Part shown: positions 1 to 8,724 of the stretch, in pieces
How positions within the stretch are numbered: the first letter of the stretch is position 1
Layout of the letters: each line of letters begins with the position of its first letter
NCBI RefSeq assembly: GCF_013363975.1
Contig: NZ_JABWGN010000019.1
Location: 62,001-126,000 of the forward strand
Length of the DNA: 64,000 nucleotides
Reading direction: 5' to 3'
From: Nonomuraea montanisoli
GTDB lineage: Bacteria > Actinomycetota > Actinomycetes > Streptosporangiales > Streptosporangiaceae
Position numbers and translations under genes: made by a program
Notes under the pieces: generated by a model
What the model saw: the letters and a program-made list of their open reading frames with translations, nothing else
What the model was told of the DNA's origin: nothing
Database searches by the model: none

Positions 1-435
1 GGCCTGACCGGCCTGCGCTCCCTGCGCCGCGGCGCGACGATCTCGCGGCGGGCCGAGCGCGACCGGGCCGCGGACTGGGCGGCGCGGCTGCGGCTGAAGT
101 TCGCCCGGCTCGGCGACGGCGTCGGCGTGCTCTCGGGCGGCAACCAGCAGAAGGTCGTGCTCGCCAAGTGGCTGGCCACCGAGCCGTCCGTGCTCATCGT
201 GGACGAGCCGACGCGCGGCATCGACGTGGGCACCAAGGCCGAGGTCCACCGGCTGCTGTCGGAGCTGGCCGGGCAGGGCATCGCCGTCCTGATGATCTCC
301 TCCGACCTGCCCGAGGTGCTCGGCATGGCCGACCGGGTGCTCGTCATGCGCGAGGGACGGCTGAGCGCCGAGATCCCGCGCGCCGAGGCCACCGAGGAGA
401 GCGTGATGAACGCCGCCACGAGGAGGGCCGCATGA
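1..435 (+). CDS. rhaT: Rhamnose-type sugar ABC importer ATP-binding protein, C-terminal part (5' end outside window)
   Basis: Only the last 144 residues are present; the frame is open from base 1. They carry an ABC signature (LSGGNQQKV), Walker B with catalytic Glu (VLIVDEPTRGID) and the region ending in MISSDLPEVLGMADRV. The GGNQQK signature is typical of the second nucleotide-binding domain of the double-ATPase sugar importers (RbsA/XylG/RhaT group). It energises uptake through the two permeases encoded next. The stop overlaps an ATG (ATGA at 432-435) that opens a chain of mini-ORFs leading to the first permease. Rhamnose as substrate is inferred from the downstream rhamnose catabolic genes. 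Confidence 0.9.
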   Translation, partial: GLTGLRSLRRGATISRRAERDRAADWAARLRLKFARLGDGVGVLSGGNQQKVVLAKWLATEPSVLIVDEPTRGIDVGTKAEVHRLLSELAGQGIAVLMISSDLPEVLGMADRVLVMREGRLSAEIPRAEATEESVMNAATRRAA

Positions 436-503
436 GCGCCGCGAGGAGGGCCGCATGAGCGCCGCGAGGAGGGCCGGATGACCGCCGGGAAGGGGAGCGC
501 ATG
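420..503 (+). repeat. 23-bp tandem repeat carrying Shine-Dalgarno and ATG; chain of 8-codon mini-ORFs
   Basis: ATG codons occur at 432, 455, 478 and 501, exactly 23 bp apart. The units share GAGGAGGGCC upstream of each ATG; the last is diverged. From each of the first three ATGs translation gives 8 residues (MSAARRAA, MSAARRAG, MTAGKGSA) and then a TGA that overlaps the next ATG as ATGA. The ATPase stop overlaps the first ATG and the fourth ATG starts the permease. A unit of 23 bp is exactly 8 codons plus a stop minus the 4-nt overlap, so reinitiation could pass down the chain. Confidence 0.85.
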
Positions 504-1529
504 ACCGCGACCGCCGCGCCGCCGGGCCGGGAGGTCGGCGCGCGCGGGGCCCGCGCCCTGGTGGACCTCGTCTTCCGCGCCCGCGAGCTGAGCCTGGTCG
601 CCGCCCTGGCCGTGCTCGTCGCCGTGACCGCCGGGATCAACGGCAACTTCCTGTCCGGCCAGGGCGTCGAGGACATCCTGCTCAACACCGCGATCCTCGC
701 CCTGCTGGCCGTCGGCCAGTCGGTCGTGGTGATCACCCGCAACATCGACCTGTCGGTCGGCTCCGTGGTCGGGCTGGTCGCGTTCGTCACCGGCGACGTG
801 CTGGCCCGCGGCGCCGGCCTCGTGCCGGCCGTGCTGCTCGGCGTGGCCGTCGGCGCCGCCTGCGGCCTGGTCAACGGCCTGCTGGTGAGCTTCTGCCGGG
901 TGCCGGCCCTCGTCGTCACGCTCGGCACGCTGTACGTCATCCAGGGCCTCGACCACTACATCGCCCACGGCCGGCAGATCAACGCCGTGGACCTGCCGCC
1001 CGCCCTGCTCGCGCTGGGCAACGGGGCGGTGCTCGGCGTGCCGTACCTGCCGCTCATCACGCTGGCGGTCATGCTCGCGGTGGGGGCGTACCTGCGCGCC
1101 TACCCGAGCGGTCGGGAGTTCTACGCGATCGGCTCCAGCCCCGAGGCGGCCCGCCTGGCCGGCGTGCCGGTCCGGCGGCGCGTCCTCGCGGCCTACCTGG
1201 TCAGCGGCGGCCTGGCCGGGCTCGGCGGGGTGCTGTGGCTGGCCCGGTTCGGCACGGTCGTCGGCGACTCCGCGAACGGCTGGGAGCTGCTCGTGGTCAG
1301 CGCCGTCGTCGTCGGCGGCGTGGCCATCACCGGCGGGGTCGGCAGCGTGTACGGCGCCGCGCTCGGCGCGCTGCTGCTCACCACGATCGGCAGCGCGCTG
1401 GTCGTGCTCCGGGTCAACCCGTTCTGGCAGCAGGCCATCACCGGCGCGCTGCTGCTGCTGGCCATCAGCGTCGACCGGGTGCTCGCCGTCCGGGTCGCCC
1501 GCCTGCTGCGGAAGGGAGGCCGCCGATGA
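501..1529 (+). CDS. rhaP: Rhamnose ABC transporter permease 1 (RbsC/RhaP family)
   Basis: A 342-residue hydrophobic protein of the BPD_transp_2 family, the permease class of ribose, xylose and rhamnose importers. It carries the family segment IDLSVGSVVGL near residue 80 and the cytoplasmic stretch FYAIGSSPEAARLAGVPV near residue 210. Eight or more membrane segments are apparent. The start at 501 follows AAGGGGAGC and is the fourth ATG of the 23-bp repeat chain. The stop overlaps the next permease as ATGA. It should pair with the second permease to form the channel driven by the upstream ATPase. Confidence 0.9.
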   Translation: MTATAAPPGREVGARGARALVDLVFRARELSLVAALAVLVAVTAGINGNFLSGQGVEDILLNTAILALLAVGQSVVVITRNIDLSVGSVVGLVAFVTGDVLARGAGLVPAVLLGVAVGAACGLVNGLLVSFCRVPALVVTLGTLYVIQGLDHYIAHGRQINAVDLPPALLALGNGAVLGVPYLPLITLAVMLAVGAYLRAYPSGREFYAIGSSPEAARLAGVPVRRRVLAAYLVSGGLAGLGGVLWLARFGTVVGDSANGWELLVVSAVVVGGVAITGGVGSVYGAALGALLLTTIGSALVVLRVNPFWQQAITGALLLLAISVDRVLAVRVARLLRKGGRR

Positions 1530-2482
1530 CCCGGGTGCTGCGCTGGGACGTGCTGGTCGGCGCGCTGCTGGTCGCGGTGTTCGCCGCCGGCTCGCTGGGC
1601 GTGCCCGGCTTCGCCACCACCGGAAACCTGTCGTTCGCGCTGGGCGACCTCGGCGAGATCGCGCTCATCGCGCTGGCCATGACCCTGCTCGTGGTGGCCG
1701 CCGAGGTGGACCTGTCGGTCGCCTCCGTGCTGGGCCTGTCCAGCGCGCTGGTCGGCGCCCTGTGGGACGGCGGCATGGCCATCGAGACGATCATCCCGCT
1801 GGTCGTGCTCGTCGGCGCGGTGTGCGGCCTGGTCAACGGGCTGCTCGTGACGCGGCTCGGGCTGCCGTCGCTCGCGGTCACGATCGGCACGCTCGCCCTC
1901 TACCGCGGCCTGGCGTACGTGGTGCTCGGCGACAAGGCCGTCGCCCAGTTCCCGCCCGCCTACACCGCGCTCGCCGTGGACGACGTGCCCGGCACGCCCG
2001 TGCCGTACCCCGTCGCCCTGTTCGTGCTGCTGGCCGTCGTCACCGGCGTCGTCCTGCACGCCACCGGCTTCGGCCGCGCCCTGTACGCCATCGGCGCCCA
2101 GGAACAGGCCGCGTTCTTCGCCGGCATCCGGGTCAAGCGGATCAAGCTGCTGCTGTTCACGCTCTCCGGCACCGTCGCCGCGTTCGCCGGGGTGGTCTTC
2201 ACCCTGCGGTACGGCTCGGCCCGCGCCGACAACGGCCTCGGCGTCGAGCTGGCGGTCATCGCCGCCGTCCTGCTCGGCGGCGTCGACTTCGACGGCGGCA
2301 AGGGCACCCTCGGGGGCGTCATCGCCGGCGTCCTGCTCATCGGGCTCCTGCGCAACCTGCTCATGCTCGGCGACGTCTCCACCGAGATCCAGTCGATCGT
2401 CACCGGGCTCCTCCTCATCGTGTCGGTGCTCACCCCCCGTCTCGTCTCCGTGGTCAGGCCCGCCCTGAAAGGAACCCCATGA
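1526..2482 (+). CDS. rhaQ: Rhamnose ABC transporter permease 2 (RbsC/RhaQ family)
   Basis: A 318-residue membrane protein of the same family as the preceding permease, with the matching motif EVDLSVASVLGLSSALVG and the loop LYAIGAQEQAAFFAGIRV. The ATG at 1526 overlaps the upstream stop and is preceded by GGGAGG. Its own stop overlaps the ATG of the binding-protein gene. The two-permease, one double-ATPase, one binding-protein arrangement matches the rhamnose importer rhaSTPQ known from rhizobia; the order differs here (T-P-Q-S). Confidence 0.9.
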   Translation: MTRVLRWDVLVGALLVAVFAAGSLGVPGFATTGNLSFALGDLGEIALIALAMTLLVVAAEVDLSVASVLGLSSALVGALWDGGMAIETIIPLVVLVGAVCGLVNGLLVTRLGLPSLAVTIGTLALYRGLAYVVLGDKAVAQFPPAYTALAVDDVPGTPVPYPVALFVLLAVVTGVVLHATGFGRALYAIGAQEQAAFFAGIRVKRIKLLLFTLSGTVAAFAGVVFTLRYGSARADNGLGVELAVIAAVLLGGVDFDGGKGTLGGVIAGVLLIGLLRNLLMLGDVSTEIQSIVTGLLLIVSVLTPRLVSVVRPALKGTP

Positions 2483-3552
2483 CCCCGATGCGCCTCACCG
2501 CCGCCGCCACCCTGCTGGCGCTGGCCGTCGCCGCGTGCGGCGGAACCACCAAGTCGAGCGTCACCTCCGCCCCCGCGCCGGCCCCCGCCTCCTCCTCGGC
2601 CGCCGCCGAGGCGGACCCGAACGCCCCCCTCAAGGAGGGCCTCAAGCTGGCGTTCCTCCCCAAGCAGATCAACAACCCGTACGAGACCATCGTCGACAAC
2701 GCCGGCATCGAGGCCGCCAAGGAGTACAAGGGCGAGGCCAAGGAGGTCGGCCCGTCCGACGCCTCCGCCTCCTCCCAGATCTCCTACATCAACACCCTGA
2801 CCCAGCAGGGCCACGACGCGATCCTCATCGCCGCCAACGACGCCAACGCCGTGTGCGGCCCCCTCCAGCAGGCCCGCGCCAAGGGCATCAAGGTCGTCTC
2901 CTACGACTCCGACGCCGCCCCCGAGTGCCGCGACCTGTTCATCAACCAGGCCAGCTCCGAGGAGGTCGGCCGCAGCCAGGTCCGCCTGCTCGCCGACCTG
3001 ATCGGCAAGAAGGGTGAGATCGCCATCCTGTCGGCCACGGCCAACGCCACGAACCAGAACACCTGGATCACGTACATGAAGGACGAGCTGACCAAGCCCG
3101 ACTACAAGGACATGAAGCTCGTCAAGGTGGCCTACGGCGACGACGACGACCAGAAGTCGTTCACCGAGACCCAGGGCCTGCTCCAGGCGTACCCGAACCT
3201 CAAGGGCATCATCTCGCCCACCACGGTCGGCGTCTCGGCCGCGGCCCGCTACATCTCCGGCTCCAAGTACAAGGGCAAGGTCGTGCTGACCGGTCTCGGC
3301 ACCCCCAACCAGATGCGGCAGTTCGTCAAGGACGGCACGGTCGAGAAGTTCGCCCTGTGGAACCCCAAGGACCTCGGCTACCTCGCCTCCTACGCGGCGG
3401 CGGCCCTGGTCTCCGGCCAGATCACCGGCGCCCAGGGCGAGACGTTCAAGGCCGGCAAGCTCGGCGAGCGCACGATCGGCGCGAAGGGCGAGGTCATCCT
3501 CGGCCCGCCGTTCACCTTCGAGGCCGCCAACATCGACCAGTTCGACTTCTAG
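2479..3552 (+). CDS. rhaS: Rhamnose ABC transporter substrate-binding lipoprotein
   Basis: A 357-residue Peripla_BP_4-type sugar-binding protein. A lipoprotein signal is clear: MTPMRL, a hydrophobic run, then the lipobox LAVAAC with the Cys near residue 20, followed by a Ser/Ala/Pro linker. The mature part starts LKLAFLPKQINNPYETIVDN, typical of rhamnose and AI-2 type binding proteins. It would be tethered outside the membrane and deliver sugar to RhaPQ. It is the last gene of the transporter block; a strong hairpin follows at 3578-3602 before the catabolic genes, which may raise the abundance of the transporter message. Confidence 0.9.
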   Translation: MTPMRLTAAATLLALAVAACGGTTKSSVTSAPAPAPASSSAAAEADPNAPLKEGLKLAFLPKQINNPYETIVDNAGIEAAKEYKGEAKEVGPSDASASSQISYINTLTQQGHDAILIAANDANAVCGPLQQARAKGIKVVSYDSDAAPECRDLFINQASSEEVGRSQVRLLADLIGKKGEIAILSATANATNQNTWITYMKDELTKPDYKDMKLVKVAYGDDDDQKSFTETQGLLQAYPNLKGIISPTTVGVSAAARYISGSKYKGKVVLTGLGTPNQMRQFVKDGTVEKFALWNPKDLGYLASYAAAALVSGQITGAQGETFKAGKLGERTIGAKGEVILGPPFTFEAANIDQFDF

Positions 3553-3577
3553 CGGCTCCTCCCGGACCGCTCCACCC

Positions 3578-3602
3578 GGTCCCCGCCCGTCCGGCGGGGA
3601 CC
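3578..3602 (+). terminator. Intercistronic hairpin after the transporter block
   Basis: A perfect 10-bp stem (GGTCCCCGCC against GGCGGGGACC) with a 5-nt loop lies 26 nt after the rhaS stop and 40 nt before rhaM. No T-run follows. It may act as a partial terminator or as a 3' stabiliser within the operon. Confidence 0.55.
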
Positions 3603-3641
3603 TCACCACGACAGAGACCAGCGAGAGGGCGAGGGCCAGTG

Positions 3642-3971
3642 ATGGCGAGCGAAGGTGGCGCGCGGCGCGTGTGCTTCCTGCTGAAGGTGCGCGAGGACCG
3701 CCTCGACGAGTACCGCGAGCGGCACAGGGCCGTGTGGCCTGACATGCTCGACGCCCTGCGGCGGGCCGGGTGGGGCAACTACTCGTTGTTCCTGCGCGAG
3801 GACGGCCTGCTCGTCGGCTACCTGGAGACCGACGACTTCGAGGCCGCCCGGAAGCGGATGGCCGGGACGGAGGTCAACGACCGGTGGCAGGCCGAGATGG
3901 CGCCGTTCTTCGAGACGGGCCGTGCGGACGAGGCGTTCGCGCCGCTGGAAGAAGTGTTCCACCTTGACTGA
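3642..3971 (+). CDS. rhaM: L-rhamnose mutarotase
   Basis: A 109-residue protein of the RhaM/YiiL family, close to the usual length of about 104. Diagnostic features are the N-terminal CFLLKVREDRLDEYRERH, then VWPDMLDALRRAGWGNYSLF and the acidic, aromatic C-terminus EEVFHLD. It interconverts alpha- and beta-L-rhamnopyranose to feed the isomerase. The ATG is preceded by GAGGG. The gene overlaps the likely TTG start of the isomerase gene by 8 nt. Confidence 0.93.
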   Translation: MASEGGARRVCFLLKVREDRLDEYRERHRAVWPDMLDALRRAGWGNYSLFLREDGLLVGYLETDDFEAARKRMAGTEVNDRWQAEMAPFFETGRADEAFAPLEEVFHLD

Positions 3972-5145
3972 GTCAGGACAGAGTGAATCGGGGAAGGCAT
4001 TGATCAAGGACGAGCTGCGCCGGCAGCGCATCGAGACGCCCTCCTGGGCGTACGGCAACTCCGGCACCAGGTTCAAGGTGTTCGCCCAGCAGGGCGTGCC
4101 GCGCGACCCGTACGAGAAGCTGGCGGACGCCGCGCAGGTGCACCGCCACACGGGCGTCGCGCCGACCGTGGCCCTGCACATCCCCTGGGACAAGGTCGAC
4201 GACTACGCCGATCTGGCCCGGCACGCCTCCGACCTGGGCGTGGCCATCGGCGCGGTCAACTCCAACGTGTTCCAGGACGACGACTACAAGCTGGGCAGCG
4301 TCACCCACCCCGACCCGGCGGTGCGCAAGAAGGCGCTGGGCCACCTGCTGGAGTGCGTGGACATCATGGACCGGACCGGGTCCGACACGCTCAAGCTGTG
4401 GTTCTCCGACGGCACCAACTACCCGGGCCAGGACGACATCCGCGCCCGCCAGGACCGCCTGGCCGAGGCGCTGGCCGCCGTCTACGAGCGGCTGGGCGAG
4501 GGGCAGCGGTTCCTGCTGGAGTACAAGCTGTTCGAGCCGGCCTTCTACATGACCGACCTGCCCGACTGGGGCGCCGCGTACGCCCACTGCCTGAAGCTCG
4601 GCCCGAAGGCGCAGGTCGTCGTCGACACCGGCCACCACGCGCCGGGCACCAACATCGAGTTCATCGTGGCGTTCCTGCTGCGCGAGGGGAAGCTCGGGGG
4701 CTTCGACTTCAACTCCCGCTTCTACGCCGACGACGACCTCATGGTGGGCGCCGCCGACCCGTTCCAGCTCTTCCGGATCATGTACGAGGTGATCCGCGGC
4801 GGCGGCTACACCGCCGAGACCGCGTTCATGCTCGACCAGTGCCACAACATCGAGCCCAAGATCCCCGGCCAGATCCGGTCGGTCATGAACGTGCAGGAGG
4901 CGACCGCCAAGGCCCTCCTCGTGGACCGTGACGCGCTGGCCGCCGCGCAGCGCGAGGGCGACGTGCTCGGCGCCAACGCCGCGCTCATGGACGCCTACAA
5001 CACCGACGTCCGCCCCCTGCTCGCCGAGCTGCGCGAGGAGATGGGGCTGGACCCGGACCCGATGGCCGCCTACGCCAGGTCCGGTTACTTCGAGAAGATC
5101 GCCGCCGAGAGGGTCGGCGGCGCGCAGGCAGGGTGGGGAGCCTGA
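3964..5145 (+). CDS. rhaI: L-rhamnose isomerase (RhaI type)
   Basis: A 393-residue sugar isomerase of the Pseudomonas stutzeri RhaI type, a TIM-barrel distinct from E. coli RhaA. Recognisable blocks are ETPSWAYGNSGTRFKVF, VALHIPWDKVDDY, VVDTGHHAPGTNIEF and FDFNSRFYADDDLMVGAADPF, which hold metal and substrate ligands. It converts L-rhamnose to L-rhamnulose. The start is uncertain: TTG 3964 overlaps the rhaM stop, while TTG 4000 follows a GGGGAAGG purine run and would remove 12 unconserved residues. The stop overlaps the next ATG (TGATG). Confidence 0.93.
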   Translation: MTESGQSESGKALIKDELRRQRIETPSWAYGNSGTRFKVFAQQGVPRDPYEKLADAAQVHRHTGVAPTVALHIPWDKVDDYADLARHASDLGVAIGAVNSNVFQDDDYKLGSVTHPDPAVRKKALGHLLECVDIMDRTGSDTLKLWFSDGTNYPGQDDIRARQDRLAEALAAVYERLGEGQRFLLEYKLFEPAFYMTDLPDWGAAYAHCLKLGPKAQVVVDTGHHAPGTNIEFIVAFLLREGKLGGFDFNSRFYADDDLMVGAADPFQLFRIMYEVIRGGGYTAETAFMLDQCHNIEPKIPGQIRSVMNVQEATAKALLVDRDALAAAQREGDVLGANAALMDAYNTDVRPLLAELREEMGLDPDPMAAYARSGYFEKIAAERVGGAQAGWGA

Positions 5146-7184
5146 TGCAGGCCGTACGGGAACTGCTCGAACGAGCACACGCGCTGGGCGCCGACCCGCG
5201 CAACACCAACTACGCCGGGGGCAACGCCTCCGCCAAGGGCAGCGAGACCGACCCGGTGACGGGCGAGCAGGTGGAGCTGATGTGGGTGAAGGGGTCCGGG
5301 GGCGACCTCGGCACCCTCACCGCCGCCGGCCTCGCCGTGCTGCGGCTCGACCGGCTGCGCGCGCTGACCGGCGTCTACCCGGGGCCGGAGCGCGAGGACG
5401 AGATGGTCGCCGCGTTCGACTACTGCCTGCACGGCAAGGGCGGCGCCGCGCCGTCCATCGACACCGCCATGCACGGCCTCGTGGACGCCGCGCACGTCGA
5501 CCACCTGCACCCCGACTCCGGCATCGCGATCGCCACCGCCGCCGACGGCCCCGAGCTGACCACGCGGGTCTTCGGCGACCGGGTCGTGTGGGTGCCCTGG
5601 CGGCGGCCCGGCTTCCAGCTCGGCCTCGACATCGCCGCCGTCAAGGAGGCCAACCCGCGGGCCATCGGCTGCGTCCTCGGCGGCCACGGCGTCACCGCCT
5701 GGGGGGACACCAGCGAGGAGTGCCGGGCCAACTCCCTGGAGATCATCCGCACCGCCGAGCGGTACATCGCCGAGCACGGCCGTCCCGACCCGTTCGGCCC
5801 GGTCGTGCACGAGCCGCTGGCCGAGGAGGCCCGCCGCCGGCGCGCCGCCGAGCTGTTCCCGGTGGTCCGCGGGCTGGCGAGCACGGACGCCCGCCAGGTC
5901 GGCCACTACACCGACGCGCCCGAGGTGCTCGACTTCCTCGCCCGCGCCGAGCACCCGAGGCTCGCCGCGCTCGGCACGTCCTGCCCGGACCACTTCCTGC
6001 GCACCAAGGTCGCGCCGCTCGTGCTCGACCTCGCGCCGGACGTCCCGCTGGAGGCGGCCGTCGCCCGCCTGCGCGAGCTGCACGCCGCCTACCGCGAGGA
6101 GTACGCCGCCTACTACGCCCGCCACGCCACCCCCGACTCGCCGCCGATGCGCGGCGCGGACCCGGCGATCGTGCTGGTGCCCGGCGTCGGCATGTTCAGC
6201 TTCGGCAAGGACAAGCAGACCGCGCGCGTGGCCGGCGAGTTCTACGTCAACGCGATCAACGTGATGCGCGGCGCCGAGGCCCTGTCCCGCTACCAGCCGA
6301 TCGACGAGTCGGAGAAGTTCCGCATCGAGTACTGGGAGCTGGAGGAGGCCAAGCTGCGGCGCATGCCCGCGCCCAGGCCGCTGGCCGGCCGGATCGCCCT
6401 GGTCACCGGCGGCGGCTCCGGCATCGGCGCCGCCACCGCGCGCCGCCTGGCCGCCGAGGGCGCGTGCGTGGTCGTCGCCGACCGCGACGTGGCCGCCGCC
6501 GGCAAGGTCGCCGCGGAGCTCGGCGCCAGGGCGCTGCGCCCCAAGGACGTGGCGATCGCCGCCGAGGCCGACGTCACCTCCGAGGAGCAGGTCGCCGAGG
6601 CCGTACGGCAGGCGGTCCTCGCCTTCGGCGGCGTCGACCTGGTCGTCAACAACGCCGGCCTGTCGCTGTCGCGTTCCCTGCTGGAGACCACGCTCGCCGA
6701 CTGGGACCTCCAGCACGACGTCATGGCCCGCGGCTCGTTCCTCGTCTCCCGCGAGGCCGCCCGCGTGCTCGTCGAGCAGGGCATGGGCGGCGACATCATC
6801 TACATCTCCTCGAAGAACTCGGTCTTCGCCGGGCCCAACAACGTCGCCTACGGCGCCGCCAAGGCCGACCAGGCGCACCAGGTGCGGCTCCTCGCCGCCG
6901 AGCTCGGCCCGCACGGCGTGCGCGTCAACGGCATCAACCCCGACGGCGTCGTGCGCGGCTCCGGCATCTTCGCCTCCGGCTGGGGCGCCAACCGCGCGGC
7001 CGTGTACGGGGTGGAGGAGGAGCGGCTCGGCGAGTTCTACGCCCAGCGGACGCTGCTCAAGCGGGAGGTGCTGCCCGAGCACGTGGCGGCGGCCGTCTTC
7101 GCGCTCACCGGCGGGGACCTGGCGCAGACCACCGGCCTGCACATCCCGGTCGACGCGGGCGTGGCCGCCGCGTTCCTCCGCTAG
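5145..7184 (+). CDS. rhaD: Bifunctional rhamnulose-1-phosphate aldolase / short-chain dehydrogenase
   Basis: A 679-residue two-domain enzyme. Residues 1 to about 400 form a class II aldolase/adducin-type domain with the metal-binding histidines in VDHLHPDSG and GGHGVTAW. From about residue 412 an SDR domain follows, with the Rossmann motif GGGSGIGAA, the NNAG motif and the YGAAK catalytic Tyr/Lys motif. The aldolase should split L-rhamnulose-1-phosphate to DHAP and L-lactaldehyde, which the dehydrogenase then oxidises or reduces. This architecture is the RhaD_aldol-ADH / RhaEW family. The ATG overlaps the rhaI stop. No rhamnulokinase gene is visible nearby. Confidence 0.93.
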   Translation: MQAVRELLERAHALGADPRNTNYAGGNASAKGSETDPVTGEQVELMWVKGSGGDLGTLTAAGLAVLRLDRLRALTGVYPGPEREDEMVAAFDYCLHGKGGAAPSIDTAMHGLVDAAHVDHLHPDSGIAIATAADGPELTTRVFGDRVVWVPWRRPGFQLGLDIAAVKEANPRAIGCVLGGHGVTAWGDTSEECRANSLEIIRTAERYIAEHGRPDPFGPVVHEPLAEEARRRRAAELFPVVRGLASTDARQVGHYTDAPEVLDFLARAEHPRLAALGTSCPDHFLRTKVAPLVLDLAPDVPLEAAVARLRELHAAYREEYAAYYARHATPDSPPMRGADPAIVLVPGVGMFSFGKDKQTARVAGEFYVNAINVMRGAEALSRYQPIDESEKFRIEYWELEEAKLRRMPAPRPLAGRIALVTGGGSGIGAATARRLAAEGACVVVADRDVAAAGKVAAELGARALRPKDVAIAAEADVTSEEQVAEAVRQAVLAFGGVDLVVNNAGLSLSRSLLETTLADWDLQHDVMARGSFLVSREAARVLVEQGMGGDIIYISSKNSVFAGPNNVAYGAAKADQAHQVRLLAAELGPHGVRVNGINPDGVVRGSGIFASGWGANRAAVYGVEEERLGEFYAQRTLLKREVLPEHVAAAVFALTGGDLAQTTGLHIPVDAGVAAAFLR

Positions 7185-7210
7185 CCGTCCTGTTCCCCCG
7201 GTGACGCGCG

Positions 7211-7243
7211 GTGCCGCCGGCGGTCATCCTCCGCCGGCGGCAC
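7211..7243 (+). terminator. Hairpin after the aldolase/dehydrogenase gene
   Basis: A perfect 13-bp GC stem (GTGCCGCCGGCGG and its complement) with a 7-nt loop begins 27 nt after the stop, followed by CGTCTTCCCTCTG. It probably ends or attenuates the rhamnose transcript before the isomerase-like gene at 7309. Confidence 0.7.
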
Positions 7244-7308
7244 CGTCTTCCCTCTGTCCCCGCACCCCTGCTACCCCCAGAACCGGCTCCAAACCCCAGG
7301 AGGCAACG

Positions 7309-8724
7309 ATGCCGCTCGAACGGACAACCGCACCCCGGACCAAGGTCGGGCTCGTCGCCGGCGGGCTCGGCGCGTACTGGCCGCAGTTCCCCGACCTGCT
7401 TCCCCAGCTCAAGCGGTCGTCCGCGCGCGTGTCGGAGCGGATGGGGGAGCTCGGCTGCGAGGTGGTGGACGTCGGCTTCATCTCCGACGCCCAGGAAGGC
7501 GCCGTCGCGGCCGAACGGCTGCGCGAGGCCGGCTGCGACCTCATCGTCGGCTTCCTCACCACCTACATGACCGCCACCATGCTGCTGCCGATCGCGCAGC
7601 GCAGCGGCGCGCCGGTGCTGCTCATCAACCTGCAGCCCACCGAGTCCATGGACCACGACACCTTCGACACCGGCCAGTGGCTGGCCTACTGCGGCGCCTG
7701 CCCGCTGCCGGAGATGGCCAACACGTTCATGCGCGCCGGCATCCCGTTCCGCTCCGTGTCGGGCTACCTGGAGGACCCGCGCGCGTGGGAGCGCATCGAG
7801 CGGTGGGTCAAGGCCGCCGGCGTGCGCGCCGCCCTGCGCAAGGGCCGCCACGGGCTGATGGGCCACCTCTACCCGGGCATGCTGGACGTCTCCACCGATC
7901 TCACGCTCGTGCCGGTCAACTTCGGCGGCCACGTCGAGGTGCTGGAGTTCGACGACCTGCGCGTCCGCGTGGAGAAGGTGGGCGAGGCCGAGGTCAAGGA
8001 GCGCATCGGGCTGGCCCGCGAGGTGTTCGAGCTGGCCGACACGGTCGTGCCCGAGGACTTCGAGTGGGCCGCCCGGGTCTCCCTCGGCCTCGACCGGCTG
8101 GTCGAGGACTTCGACCTGGACAGCCTCGCCTACTACCACCGCGGGCTCGACGGCGAGATCCACGAGCGGCTCGGCGCCGGCATGATCCTCGGCGCGTCGC
8201 TGCTCACGGCCCGCGGCGTCCCGGCCGCCGGTGAGTACGAGCTGCGCACCTCCCTCGCCATGCTGATCATGGACCGGCTGGGCGCGGGCGGCTCGTTCAC
8301 CGAGCTGCAGGCGCTGGACTTCCTGCGCGGCCACGTCGAGATGGGCCACGACGGGCCCGCCCACCTGGCCATCAGCGCCCGGCGCCCGCTGCTGCGCGGC
8401 CTCGGCGTCTTCCACGGCAAGCGCGGCTGGGGCGTCTCGGTCGAGTTCGACGTGGCGCACGGGCCGGTGACGGCGTTCGGGCTCATCCAGCGGCGTGACG
8501 GGCGCTTCGCGTTCGTCGCCTCCGAGGGGGTGACCGTGGACGGCCCGCACCTGAAGATCGGCAACACGACGTCGCGGGTGGACTTCGGCCGCGATCCGGG
8601 GGAGTGGACGGACGCCTGGAGCGCCTCCGGCATCTCCCACCACTGGGCCCTCGGCACCGGCCACCGGATCGGCGAGCTGAAGGCGCTGGCGGACCTGCTG
8701 GACGTGGAGCTGGTGGAGATCTGA
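7309..8724 (+). CDS. L-fucose/L-arabinose isomerase-family protein
   Basis: A 471-residue protein resembling the L-fucose/L-arabinose isomerase superfamily. The N-terminus (KVGLVAGGLGAYWPQFPDLLPQL) and segments such as GCDLIVGFLTTYMTATMLLPIAQ and VLLINLQPTESMDHDTFDTG match araA-like proteins of actinobacteria. The late block ARRPLLRGLGVFHGKRGWGVSVEF falls where the C-terminal substrate domain should be. An excellent AGGAGG (7298-7303) sets the ATG at 7309. It lies in line with the rhamnose genes but behind a hairpin, so it may be a partly separate unit acting on another deoxy- or aldo-sugar. The exact substrate is not deducible. Confidence 0.75.
   Translation: MPLERTTAPRTKVGLVAGGLGAYWPQFPDLLPQLKRSSARVSERMGELGCEVVDVGFISDAQEGAVAAERLREAGCDLIVGFLTTYMTATMLLPIAQRSGAPVLLINLQPTESMDHDTFDTGQWLAYCGACPLPEMANTFMRAGIPFRSVSGYLEDPRAWERIERWVKAAGVRAALRKGRHGLMGHLYPGMLDVSTDLTLVPVNFGGHVEVLEFDDLRVRVEKVGEAEVKERIGLAREVFELADTVVPEDFEWAARVSLGLDRLVEDFDLDSLAYYHRGLDGEIHERLGAGMILGASLLTARGVPAAGEYELRTSLAMLIMDRLGAGGSFTELQALDFLRGHVEMGHDGPAHLAISARRPLLRGLGVFHGKRGWGVSVEFDVAHGPVTAFGLIQRRDGRFAFVASEGVTVDGPHLKIGNTTSRVDFGRDPGEWTDAWSASGISHHWALGTGHRIGELKALADLLDVELVEI

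Noticed and set aside
1960..3609. Long antisense frames opposite the rhamnose genes and elsewhere
   Set aside because: High GC content keeps antisense frames open; their translations are Gly/Ala/Val/Arg-rich and featureless, while the opposite frame encodes a clear protein family.
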